From: Lelliottia sp. JS-SCA-14
GTDB taxonomy: Bacteria > Pseudomonadota > Gammaproteobacteria > Enterobacterales > Enterobacteriaceae
Length of the DNA stretch: 64,000 nt
Assembly (NCBI RefSeq): GCF_035593345.1
Contig: NZ_CP141606.1
Location: 3,472,001 to 3,536,000, forward strand
Reading direction: 5' to 3'
The first letter of the stretch is position 1. Every line of letters begins with the position of its first letter. The notes beneath the pieces are model-generated. The model made no database searches. It saw only the letters and a list, made by a program, of their open reading frames with translations, and was not told the origin of the DNA. Positions 47,479 through 55,926 of the stretch are shown piece after piece. Position numbers and translations under genes: made by a program.

Positions 47479-49667
47479 TTATCTGGAACCCTGAGAAACA
47501 GTTTTTCCACCTGCAGAACAGCCAGACAAGCTATGTGATCGGGATTGCGCATCAGCGTTACCTGGTTCACTGCTACTGGGGGAAACGTATTGCCGACTGT
47601 TCACAGCCCCATGATTACCCGACGCTCGACCGGTCATCGTTCTCCCCCACGCCGGCGGGCTGGCCGGACAGAACCTTTTCGCTGGATACGGTGTTGCAGG
47701 AGTATCCCGGGCACGGCGCGGGCGACTATCGCGAACCGGCCTTTGAAGTGCGCTATGCCGACGGGCATCAGGTGTCGAATCTGCACTACGTCTCGCATCG
47801 GATCCTGCCGGGCAAACGCGCGCTCGACGGACTGCCTGCGACATGGGTCAGTTCGCCGGAGGAAGCAGAAACGCTGATGGTCACGATGGCCGATCCCGTC
47901 ACGCACCTGCAGGTCGAACTCAGCTACACAATTTTTCGCGATCTGCCGGTGGTGACGCGCCACGCGCGGATCACAAACCCTGGCGACACACCGCTGCGTC
48001 TGCTGCGCGCCCTGAGCTGTTCGCTGGATTTCCCCGACAGCCAGTTTGAGCAGATCCAGTTCCCCGGCGCGTGGGCGAGAGAGCGTCAGCTGCATCGTCA
48101 GCCGCTGAACCCCGGCATAACGGTGCTCGACAGCAAACGCGGGGCGAGCAGTACCCATCAGCAGCCGTTTATTGGCCTGGTTCGCCCGCAGACCACCGAA
48201 ATGCAGGGCGAGGCGTGGGGGTTGCATCTGGTCTACAGCGGCAACTTTACCGCCCGTACGGAAGTGGATGCGTATCAACAGACCCGCGTTCAGCTCGGGA
48301 TAAACCCCCATGGTTTTGGCTGGGAGCTGCAACCCGGTGACAGTTTCCAGACCCCGGAAGTGGTGCTGGCCTGGTCGGACGCGGGGCTGAACGGGCTTTC
48401 CCATGCGCTACACACACTCTATCGCGACCATCTGGTGCGCGGCCCGTATCGCCATCAGACCCGCCCGGTTCTCGCCAATAACTGGGAATCGACCTACTTC
48501 GATTTCAATGAGGAGAAATTGCTGCGCTTTGCGCACAACGCCAAAGCGCTGGGCGTGGAGCTGCTGATGCTCGACGACGGCTGGTTTGGCGAGCGCAATG
48601 GAGATACGTCGTCGCTCGGCGACTGGTTTGTGAACCGGCAGAAATTCCCCAACGGCCTGCGCCCGCTGATCGACCAGGTTCATGCCCTGGAGATGAAATT
48701 CGGACTGTGGTTTGAGCCGGAAATGGTGTCCCGGCGCAGCAAGCTGTTTGCGAAGCACCCGGACTGGATCCTCAATGCGGGCGATCAGCCGCTGTCCGAA
48801 GGACGGAACCAGTACATCCTGGATCTGGGCCGCCCGGAGGTGCGAGACAATATTCTTGAACAGCTGAGCACTTTTCTCGCCAGCCATCCCGTGGATTACA
48901 TCAAGTGGGATATGAACCGCAACATGACCGAAGTCGGCTCGTCGACAGCGCGGGCCGCACAGCAGCAGGAGACGGCGCATCGTTACATGCTGGGCCTGTA
49001 CGCCCTGCTCGAGGCGCTGACCACCCGCTTCCCGCACATTCTGTTCGAGTGCTGCGCGGGCGGCGGCGGGCGGTTCGATCCGGGGATGCTGTTTTACATG
49101 CCGCAGGCCTGGGTTAGCGACAATACGGATGCCGCCTCGCGGGTGCATATCCAGTACGCCACCAGCATGCTCTACCCGCCGGTTATGCAGTGCGCCCATG
49201 TTTCCGAAGTGCCTAACCATCAGATGGGGCGCTCCACCAGCATGGAGATGCGCGGGGCCGTCGCCATGAGCGGGAACTACGGTCTGATGCTCGACCTGAT
49301 GCACAGCAACGCCGAGCGCGACGCCGCCGTGCGCCAGCAGATCGATTTCTACAAAAAGCACCGCGAACTGCTGCAGTTCGGCACCTTCTGGCGACTTATT
49401 TCGCCCTGGGAAAACCCGGATTTTGCCGCCTGGATGTTCGTCTCCCCCGATCGCAGCGAAGCCCTGCTGATGGCCTTCTCACTGGTGAGCCGCGCCTCGG
49501 CCCCCCTGCGCAAAATCCGCCTCGCCGGGCTGGACCCTGATGCGCAGTACAAACTGGACGATTGGCTTCTGGGCGGAGATGAGCTGATGTATCGCGGGAT
49601 CTTCGTCGACCCGCCGCTTAGCCGGGATTACGTCAGCCGCATCTGGCACTTAAGGCGTCAGCCTTAA
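47475..49667 (+). CDS. Alpha-galactosidase, family GH36
   Basis: A 730-residue cytosolic enzyme (no signal peptide) that removes alpha-linked galactose. It has the N-terminal beta-supersandwich and the catalytic barrel with LMLDDGWFGERN and FGLWFEPEMVS. The nucleophile is Asp479 in YIKWDMNR and the acid/base Asp549 in SDNTDAASR; these sit one residue from the AgaA numbering (478 and 548) of Geobacillus. FECCAGGGGRFD is the substrate Cys/Gly loop. It has RafA-like length. Its ATG overlaps the symporter stop by 4 bases (ATGA), so it is co-translated. Together with the porin downstream it completes uptake and cleavage. Confidence 0.93.
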   Translation: MIIWNPEKQFFHLQNSQTSYVIGIAHQRYLVHCYWGKRIADCSQPHDYPTLDRSSFSPTPAGWPDRTFSLDTVLQEYPGHGAGDYREPAFEVRYADGHQVSNLHYVSHRILPGKRALDGLPATWVSSPEEAETLMVTMADPVTHLQVELSYTIFRDLPVVTRHARITNPGDTPLRLLRALSCSLDFPDSQFEQIQFPGAWARERQLHRQPLNPGITVLDSKRGASSTHQQPFIGLVRPQTTEMQGEAWGLHLVYSGNFTARTEVDAYQQTRVQLGINPHGFGWELQPGDSFQTPEVVLAWSDAGLNGLSHALHTLYRDHLVRGPYRHQTRPVLANNWESTYFDFNEEKLLRFAHNAKALGVELLMLDDGWFGERNGDTSSLGDWFVNRQKFPNGLRPLIDQVHALEMKFGLWFEPEMVSRRSKLFAKHPDWILNAGDQPLSEGRNQYILDLGRPEVRDNILEQLSTFLASHPVDYIKWDMNRNMTEVGSSTARAAQQQETAHRYMLGLYALLEALTTRFPHILFECCAGGGGRFDPGMLFYMPQAWVSDNTDAASRVHIQYATSMLYPPVMQCAHVSEVPNHQMGRSTSMEMRGAVAMSGNYGLMLDLMHSNAERDAAVRQQIDFYKKHRELLQFGTFWRLISPWENPDFAAWMFVSPDRSEALLMAFSLVSRASAPLRKIRLAGLDPDAQYKLDDWLLGGDELMYRGIFVDPPLSRDYVSRIWHLRRQP

Positions 49668-49739
49668 CATTCGGGGGCGTCCGCCCCCTTCATCGTGCTG
49701 TTCTGATTATCGATCTTCACATGGAAGAGGAGTAACCCT

Positions 49740-51158
49740 ATGCACTTTTTGCGCCCTACTGCGCTGCTTGCCGCCCTGTTTATGAGCTTGCCCACACTGA
49801 CCTTTTCAGCCCCCGCGAAAGCGGAGGGATTTGTTGATGATTCCCATCTCACCGGCGGGATTTACTATTCCCAGCGCTATCGCGATAAGCGCGACATGAC
49901 CGTCGGCAGCGAGGATTACGGGCATTACGTGGAAGATCTCCACCATGCCACCTTTAACGCCAATCTCGATTTCGTCTCCGGGTATGCGGCGGATCTGATT
50001 GGCCTCGACGTGGCCGGTTTTGCCGCCGCCAACCTCGCCACCGGCAGTGCGGCGCATCCGAACGAAATCAGCCTGAGCTCGGCCAATCAGCGCTGGGGCG
50101 AGGACTGGTCCGGCGATAAGGGCGGTTTCAACCTCTATAAAGCGGCCCTGAAAATGAAGTATGACGATTACTGGATGCGCGCGGGCTACATCCAGCCGTC
50201 CGGCCAGACGCTGCTCGCCGTGCACTGGGGCTTTGTGCCCGGTGCCTATCAGGGGGCGGAGATTGGCGGTAACTGGGACTTTGGCGAGCACGGCGCGCTG
50301 TCGAGTTCTTACCTGTGGTCGGATAAATACAAAGCCCCGTGGTACACGGAGATGTACGAGTTCCGGGCAGCGGATAACACCACCAAAATTGATTACGTTC
50401 ACTCCCTCGGCCTGCGTTACGACTTTAAAAACAAGCTGGTGCTGGAGGCCTCGATGGCTCAGGCGGCGGATTTTATGGATCAGTATTTCGGCAAAGTATC
50501 GTACAGCTTCCCGGTGGCCGGAAATGACCTTCGCGTCAGCTATCAGTTCTACGGCGCTAAGGACAAAGTGGGCGATAACACCATCGCCGCCTACGGTTCG
50601 GTCAACGATGAGTACGACGGCCTGGCCTGGCTGCAGGGCATCACCCTCGGTTACACCCTGGATACGCTGGATTTTCGCCTCGAAGCCCAGACCGTAAAAG
50701 CAGACGGCAATCAGGGCTTCTTCCTGCAACGTATCACTCCGGCCTATGCGAGCTCTAACGGACGACTGGATATCTGGTGGGATGCGGCCTCTGACTTTGA
50801 TGCCAACGGGGAAACTTCGGCCTTCGCCGGAGTGACCTATGACCTGAAAAATTACGATCTGCCCGGCTGGGCGATTGGCGCGGGCTACGCCTACGGCTGG
50901 AACGGTAAACCCTGCACCACCTGTACCGTCGACGGCAAACTGGCCGATCAGAGCCAGCGCATCGATGAATCCGCCTGGACATTCAATATCGCCCACACGG
51001 TGCAGACCGGCCGCCTGAAAGGCACGCTGTTTAATCTGCACTACATCAACTACGACAACCATGGCAGTAACCCCAACTACAGCGGCGGTTACAACAACAT
51101 GTTCCAGGACGAAATCGATATCAAATTTAACGTGATTGCGCCGTTCACGATCTTTTAA
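49740..51158 (+). CDS. OprD-family outer-membrane porin, ChiP-like
   Basis: A 472-residue outer-membrane beta-barrel with a Sec signal (cleavage near PAKA/EG, residue 28). It starts EGFVDDSHLTGGIYYSQRYR and ends NVIAPFTIF, very like E. coli chitoporin ChiP (YbfM). Conserved inner stretches include ARAGYIQPSGQTLL-like WMRAGYIQPSGQTLLAVHW and YASSNGRLDIWWDAASDFDA. Two Cys in a small loop (CTTCTV) are unusual. It follows the GH36 gene by 72 bases with AGGAG. So a chitoporin-type channel is used here for alpha-galactosides rather than chitosugars; this is inference from context. Confidence 0.87.
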   Translation: MHFLRPTALLAALFMSLPTLTFSAPAKAEGFVDDSHLTGGIYYSQRYRDKRDMTVGSEDYGHYVEDLHHATFNANLDFVSGYAADLIGLDVAGFAAANLATGSAAHPNEISLSSANQRWGEDWSGDKGGFNLYKAALKMKYDDYWMRAGYIQPSGQTLLAVHWGFVPGAYQGAEIGGNWDFGEHGALSSSYLWSDKYKAPWYTEMYEFRAADNTTKIDYVHSLGLRYDFKNKLVLEASMAQAADFMDQYFGKVSYSFPVAGNDLRVSYQFYGAKDKVGDNTIAAYGSVNDEYDGLAWLQGITLGYTLDTLDFRLEAQTVKADGNQGFFLQRITPAYASSNGRLDIWWDAASDFDANGETSAFAGVTYDLKNYDLPGWAIGAGYAYGWNGKPCTTCTVDGKLADQSQRIDESAWTFNIAHTVQTGRLKGTLFNLHYINYDNHGSNPNYSGGYNNMFQDEIDIKFNVIAPFTIF

Positions 51159-51185
51159 TCGCCGACACTGCACAGGAGAAAAGTG

Positions 51186-51368
51186 ATGAAAATAAGTGGC
51201 ATAGTGATGAGCATTTTACTGCTGGCAGGCTGCCAGACCCCACCGTCAGAACGGACCCCGGAGACCATTTCGCCGACGGATTATCAGGCCTGTATTCAGG
51301 CCGCCAAAAGCGGGAACGGCGCGGAAAGCGAGGCGAAGTGTGAGAGGGTGATGGAGGATACGCGCTAA
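51186..51368 (+). CDS. Small lipoprotein, ChiQ-like
   Basis: A 60-residue lipoprotein: signal MKISGIVMSILLLAGC gives the modified Cys16, followed by QTPPSERTPE. The remainder is short and polar with one further Cys pair (YQACIQAAKSG, EAKCERV). In E. coli a small lipoprotein gene, chiQ, follows chiP; here the same pairing follows the ChiP-like porin, with AGGAG 8 bases upstream of the ATG. A GTG one codon earlier is also in frame. Function unknown, perhaps porin-associated. Confidence 0.7.
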   Translation: MKISGIVMSILLLAGCQTPPSERTPETISPTDYQACIQAAKSGNGAESEAKCERVMEDTR

Positions 51369-51458
51369 GGGTTAAGCGGCTGATTCTTTGGTCTTATGGC
51401 GGAAGTATTTACCCGATACAGAAAAAATGATCGGTATCGGGTATTTATAAAGGACGCA

Positions 51459-51953
51459 CTAGCGACAGAATACCTCGTTAATGCGTTCTGATTTCAGGAA
51501 ATAAGGTATCCAGATGACTGCCGCTATTACAGATGTCGTTGCAAAAGAGATATCTTTGCTATCCATCTTTGCGTCGTAAAAACAGACTGGAATACCATAA
51601 TAATAGAGAACAGATATCATTCCGGCCAGATAATAAGCAATCATCAAGATGCGAGTATGTTTTTTCTTTTTAAAAAAGCACCAGCTTGCACATACGGTTA
51701 TCACGAAGTGAAGTATCGTCAAGGCCATATAGCCAACATCAAACCAGTTTATCCTGTTGGCATAGGGCCAGACACCGATCATCGACGCGATAATCCCTAG
51801 CACGCCTAAGAGTAACAGGCCGAGGTTAATCGTTAATCCCGCAGCGGGAAGATACAGAAATCCATTAATTTGCTTCAAAAAAACACGTTCACACGGGTCG
51901 CAAAGCCCTGACCCTTTATTGGCTTCCTGCTGCTGACATTCAATGCAATGCAT
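51459..51953 (-). CDS. Uncharacterised membrane protein with N-terminal zinc ribbon (DUF2569-like)
   Basis: A 164-residue protein: an N-terminal Cys cluster (CIECQQQEANKGSGLCDPC, residues 3-21) that looks like a zinc ribbon, then about four membrane segments (LTINLGLLLLGVLGIIASMI, WFDVGYMALTILHFVITVCA, a pair around ILMIAYYLAGMISVLYYYGI and SFATTSVIAAVIWIPYFLK). I think it belongs to the DUF2569 group, with moderate confidence. Codon use is clearly more A/T-rich than in the neighbours, which suggests separate acquisition. It is opposite in strand to both flanking genes. No function can be assigned. Confidence 0.65.
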   Translation of the reverse strand: MHCIECQQQEANKGSGLCDPCERVFLKQINGFLYLPAAGLTINLGLLLLGVLGIIASMIGVWPYANRINWFDVGYMALTILHFVITVCASWCFFKKKKHTRILMIAYYLAGMISVLYYYGIPVCFYDAKMDSKDISFATTSVIAAVIWIPYFLKSERINEVFCR

Positions 51954-52124
51954 GTGTATTCCCTTACCAAAGAAAAAAGCGGATTTTACACACCTCCCGT
52001 ATGCAATGCCGCAGTCTCAGGAATTAAAATCACTCATTTGTCTGATTCGGGATAAAAACACGAATGGCGATTTCACGAGTTGTGTATTAACTTTAAAATA
52101 TGCCCCCTCAATAACGAGCCTGCC

Positions 52125-52547
52125 ATGAACACTCTACGCTATTTCGATTTCGGTCAGTCCCGCTCGCTGGTTCTGCTGATTGCACGTATTGCGGTCGTTG
52201 TGTTGTTTATTATTTTTGGTATTCCGAAAATGACCGGGTTTGATGGAACGGTGCAATATATGACGTCCCTCGGCGCACCGATGCCGATGCTGGCGGCGAT
52301 TATTGCGGTGATCATGGAAGTGCCCGCCGCAATTTTGATTGTGCTCGGGTTCTTTACCCGACCGCTGGCGGTGTTATTCGTCTTCTATACGCTGGGGACG
52401 GCGGTGATTGGTCACCATTACTGGGATATGAGCGGCGATGCGGTGATGCCGAACATGATTAACTTCTACAAGAATGTGAGTATTGCCGGGGCGTTTCTGC
52501 TGCTGGCGGTGACCGGGCCGGGGGCGATATCGATTGACCGTCGTTAA
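52125..52547 (+). CDS. yphA: DoxX-family inner-membrane protein YphA
   Basis: A 140-residue, four-segment membrane protein of the DoxX family. The start [20 protein letters not shown] and the end [10 protein letters not shown] match E. coli YphA. DoxX proteins are linked to redox or thiol stress, but no function is proven for YphA. The ATG at 52125 was chosen over a longer frame from 52080 because it matches the family. It is convergent with glyA, as in E. coli, with a bidirectional terminator between them. Confidence 0.9.
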   Translation: MNTLRYFDFGQSRSLVLLIARIAVVVLFIIFGIPKMTGFDGTVQYMTSLGAPMPMLAAIIAVIMEVPAAILIVLGFFTRPLAVLFVFYTLGTAVIGHHYWDMSGDAVMPNMINFYKNVSIAGAFLLLAVTGPGAISIDRR

Positions 52548-52584
52548 CACCCTCGCTTATCGGGCCGACATGATTCGCAGACAA

Positions 52585-52613
52585 TAAAAAAGGCCGCGCA
52601 AGCGGCCTTTTTT
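52585..52613. terminator. Bidirectional terminator between yphA and glyA
   Basis: AAAAAAGGCCGC GCAA GCGGCCTTTTTT: a 12-bp stem with A-tract and T-tract on both sides. It serves the convergent yphA and glyA transcripts. Confidence 0.92.
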
Positions 52614-52628
52614 AATTGAAGCGAAAAC

Positions 52629-53882
52629 TTACGCGTAAACAGGGAAACGTGCGCAGATATCCAGCACTTTACCTTTGATACGTTCGATCACCGCTTCATC
52701 GTTGATGTTGTCGAGAACATCACACATCCAGCCAGCCAGCTCTTTCACTTCGGCTTCTTTGAAACCGCGGCGAGTCACAGCCGGAGAACCGATACGGATA
52801 CCGGAGGTCACAAACGGGCTCTTCGGATCGTTTGGAACGCTGTTTTTGTTGACGGTGATGTTAGCACGGCCCAGCGCGGCATCGGCTTCTTTACCGGTCA
52901 GGTTTTTGTCCACCAGATCCAGCAGGAACAGGTGGTTCTCAGTGCCGCCAGAAACCACTTTGTAACCGCGGTTCAGGAATACTTCCACCATCGCTTTGGC
53001 GTTTTTGGCAACCTGCTGCTGATAGACTTTGAACTCTGGCTCCATCGCTTCTTTCAGCGCCACTGCTTTGGCCGCGATCACGTGCATCAGCGGGCCGCCC
53101 TGTGCGCTTGGGAACACGGCAGAGTTCAGTTTCTTATACAGATCTTCGTCACCGCCTTTCGCCAGGATCAGGCCGCCGCGCGGACCCGCCAGGGTTTTGT
53201 GGGTGGTGGTGGTCACGACGTGCGCGTGTGGAACCGGGTTCGGGTAAACGCCTGCCGCGATAAGACCGGCAACGTGTGCCATATCCACGAACAGGTATGC
53301 GCCGATGCTGTCTGCGATTTCACGCATTTTTGCCCAGTCAACCACGCCGGAGTAAGCAGAGAAACCACCGATGATCATCTTCGGTTTGTGGGTCTGCGCC
53401 TGCTTCGCCATGTCTTCGTAGTCAATTTTACCGGACTCATCAATACCATAAGGGATGATGTTGTACAGTTTGCCGGAGAAGTTAACCGGGGAACCGTGAG
53501 TCAGGTGACCACCCTGCGCCAGGTTCATACCGAGAACGGTATCGCCCGGCTGCAGCAGCGCGGTGTAGACCGCGAAGTTAGCCTGAGAACCAGAGTGCGG
53601 CTGAACGTTCGCGTAGTCTGCGCCGAAAAGCTCTTTTGCACGGTCAATCGCCAGTTGTTCAACGATATCAACGTATTCGCAACCGCCGTAGTAGCGCTTG
53701 CCCGGGTAACCTTCTGCATATTTGTTGGTCAGCTGAGAACCCTGCGCCTGCATCACGCGCGGGCTGGTGTAGTTCTCGGAGGCGATCAGTTCGATGTGCT
53801 CTTCCTGACGTACTTTTTCCTGCTCCATAGCCTGCCACAGTTCGGCATCATAATCGGCAATGTTCATTTCACGCTTTAACAT
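52629..53882 (-). CDS. glyA: Serine hydroxymethyltransferase
   Basis: PLP enzyme converting serine and tetrahydrofolate to glycine and methylene-tetrahydrofolate, the main one-carbon source. The 417-residue length equals E. coli GlyA. The PLP Lys is in [14 protein letters not shown] (Lys229). [12 protein letters not shown] has Gln where the K-12 protein, as I recall it, has His, and [11 protein letters not shown] has Ser-Ala for Gly-Gly. Both lie next to the active site, but the core motifs are kept. The ATG at 53882 ([14 protein letters not shown]) was chosen; two further codons are in frame upstream. A PurR box lies in its upstream region. Confidence 0.97.
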   Translation of the reverse strand: MLKREMNIADYDAELWQAMEQEKVRQEEHIELIASENYTSPRVMQAQGSQLTNKYAEGYPGKRYYGGCEYVDIVEQLAIDRAKELFGADYANVQPHSGSQANFAVYTALLQPGDTVLGMNLAQGGHLTHGSPVNFSGKLYNIIPYGIDESGKIDYEDMAKQAQTHKPKMIIGGFSAYSGVVDWAKMREIADSIGAYLFVDMAHVAGLIAAGVYPNPVPHAHVVTTTTHKTLAGPRGGLILAKGGDEDLYKKLNSAVFPSAQGGPLMHVIAAKAVALKEAMEPEFKVYQQQVAKNAKAMVEVFLNRGYKVVSGGTENHLFLLDLVDKNLTGKEADAALGRANITVNKNSVPNDPKSPFVTSGIRIGSPAVTRRGFKEAEVKELAGWMCDVLDNINDEAVIERIKGKVLDICARFPVYA

Positions 53883-53999
53883 CCGCATCTCCTGACTCAG
53901 CTAACAATAAAATTTGGCCTAAAAAAGGCTGTCCTGATAGACGACGGGCAACAGTATAACCGAATAGTGTTGCGATAACAGGTCTTGACAAAGGATTTT

Positions 54000-54015
54000 A
54001 CGCAAACGTTTACCT
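54000..54015. promoter_or_regulatory. PurR operator of glyA
   Basis: ACGCAAACGTTTACCT, an almost perfect match to ACGCAAACGTTTNCNT, about 120 bases upstream of the glyA ATG. glyA is a known PurR target. Confidence 0.8.
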
Positions 54016-54137
54016 CCACGCCACGCAAGGGTTTGAGGAATAAAGACCTCGTGCTTTTCAATGGATTTCTTTTCAGGTTTGTGATGCAACTATTTCATGA
54101 TGCAAAGAACCATTTACAACACAGGGTTATTTTTTAT

Positions 54138-54161
54138 AAGATGCATCTAAAATGCATCATT
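54138..54161 (+). promoter_or_regulatory. NsrR operator of hmp
   Basis: AAGATGCATCTAAAATGCAT followed by CATT: a near-palindrome with arms GATGCAT and ATGCATC, matching the NsrR consensus. It lies just before the hmp start and should give nitric-oxide-inducible expression. Confidence 0.85.
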
Positions 54162-54186
54162 AAAATAACCGTCAAAGGAAGTTGCT

Positions 54187-55365
54187 ATGTTAGACGCTCA
54201 AACCATCGCTACAGTGAAAGCCACCATTCCCCTGCTGGTCGAAACCGGCCCTAAACTCACCGCCCATTTCTACGATCGTATGTTTGCGCATAATCCGGAG
54301 CTCAAAGAGATTTTCAACATGAGCAACCAGCGCAACGGCGATCAGCGCGAAGCCCTGTTTAACGCCATCGCCGCCTATGCCAGCAATATTGAAAATCTGG
54401 CTGCGCTGCTGCCTGCCGTTGAGAAAATCGCTCAGAAGCACACCAGCTTCCAGATTCAGCCCGAGCAATATGACATCGTCGGCGGCCATCTGCTGGCGAC
54501 GCTGGACGAGATGTTCAGCCCTGGACAGGAAGTGCTGGACGCCTGGGGCAAAGCCTACGGCGTGCTGGCCGGCGTGTTTATCAACCGCGAAGCGCAGATC
54601 TACAGCGAGCACGCCACAAAAAACGGCGGCTGGGAAGGCACGCGCGCGTTCCGTATCGTGGAGAAGACCCCACGCAGCGCGCTTATCACCAGCTTTGAAT
54701 TTGAGCCGGTCGACGGGCAGCCGGTCGCGGATTATCAGCCGGGCCAGTATCTCGGCGTGTGGCTGAAGCCTGAAGGGTTCCCGCATCAGGAAATTCGTCA
54801 ATATTCTCTGACTCGTCAAGCGAACGGCAAAGGCTACCGCATTGCGGTGAAACGTGAAGACGGCGGTCAGGTCTCTAACTGGTTGCATAACCACGCCAGC
54901 GTCGGCGATGTCGTGCATCTGGCAGCTCCGGCGGGTGATTTCTTTATGGCGGTGGAAACGAATACGCCGGTGACGCTGATCTCTGCGGGCGTCGGGCAAA
55001 CGCCGATGCTGGCGATGCTGGATACCCTCGCGGCGTCAAACCACAGTGCGCAGGTTAACTGGTTCCACGCGGCACAAAACGGCCAGGTACATGCTTTTGC
55101 TGACGAAGTGAAAACGCTGGGTGCCACGCTGCCGCGCTTCGCGTCTCACGTCTGGTTTAATCAGCCTGAAAGCGGAGACCGGTTTGATAGCGCAGGGCTG
55201 ATGGATTTACGGACTCAGGAAGGGTTGTTCAGCGATCCGGCGATGCAGTTTTATCTTTGCGGTCCGGTCGGGTTTATGCAGTTTGCAGCGGGTCAGTTGG
55301 TTGAGCTGGGTGTGAATGCAGAGCAGATTCATTACGAATGCTTTGGTCCGCATAAGGTGCTGTAG
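54187..55365 (+). CDS. hmp: Flavohemoglobin, nitric oxide dioxygenase
   Basis: Cytosolic enzyme that oxidises NO to nitrate with O2 and NAD(P)H. The 392-residue protein has an N-terminal globin (residues 1-138) with proximal His85 ([11 protein letters not shown]) and distal Tyr29. A ferredoxin-reductase module follows: FAD site [20 protein letters not shown] and NAD site with [15 protein letters not shown] and [11 protein letters not shown]. It is divergent from glyA and carries an NsrR box upstream. Confidence 0.97.
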   Translation: MLDAQTIATVKATIPLLVETGPKLTAHFYDRMFAHNPELKEIFNMSNQRNGDQREALFNAIAAYASNIENLAALLPAVEKIAQKHTSFQIQPEQYDIVGGHLLATLDEMFSPGQEVLDAWGKAYGVLAGVFINREAQIYSEHATKNGGWEGTRAFRIVEKTPRSALITSFEFEPVDGQPVADYQPGQYLGVWLKPEGFPHQEIRQYSLTRQANGKGYRIAVKREDGGQVSNWLHNHASVGDVVHLAAPAGDFFMAVETNTPVTLISAGVGQTPMLAMLDTLAASNHSAQVNWFHAAQNGQVHAFADEVKTLGATLPRFASHVWFNQPESGDRFDSAGLMDLRTQEGLFSDPAMQFYLCGPVGFMQFAAGQLVELGVNAEQIHYECFGPHKVL

Positions 55366-55373
55366 GCCAAAAA

Positions 55374-55408
55374 AGCCGGGTGGCGGCTTCGCCTTACCCG
55401 GCCTACCA
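55374..55408. repeat. REP element after hmp
   Basis: AGCCGGGTGGCGGCTTCGCC then TTACCCGGCCTACC, a palindromic REP unit 9 bases past the hmp stop. Confidence 0.75.
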
Positions 55409-55416
55409 GGTAAATG

Positions 55417-55443
55417 CAAAACGGCAACATCGTTGCCGTTTTT
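55417..55443 (+). terminator. Terminator of hmp
   Basis: AAAACGGCAAC ATC GTTGCCGTTTTT: an 11-bp stem with a T-run, downstream of hmp. Confidence 0.88.
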
Positions 55444-55451
55444 AATGTTTT

Positions 55452-55490
55452 CGCCCTCTCCCCGTGGGAGAAGATTGGGGTGAGGGCAAC
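55452..55490. repeat. Short palindromic repeat, degenerate copy
   Basis: CGCCCTCTCCCCGTGGGAGA followed by AGATTGGGGTGAGGGC, the same family as the repeat after suhB (34644-34692). It lies between the convergent ends of hmp and glnB. Confidence 0.6.
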
Positions 55491-55507
55491 AGACCGCACC
55501 CCTTTGC

Positions 55508-55855
<348 letters not shown>

Positions 55856-55926
55856 TTAAACGCTCGCCTGTCTGTAGCCTCGTAATCGATTGCTCACAGT
55901 ATCATAGTCAGTCAAATTTTGCGGTA

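Larger units (their letters stand above)
53883..54186. promoter_or_regulatory. glyA-hmp divergent regulatory region
   Basis: About 300 bases without a gene, holding the divergent glyA and hmp promoters. A -10-like TTATACT for glyA is on the minus strand around 53953-53961. A PurR box (54000-54015), an NsrR box (54138-54161) and a near-match to the MetR site TGAA-N5-TTCA (54085-54097, TGCAACTATTTCA) are present. MetR controls glyA in E. coli. Confidence 0.75.

Noticed and set aside
49806..51173. 455-codon minus-strand frame opposite the porin
   Set aside because: The porin has signal peptide, family match and operon context; the antisense frame has none.
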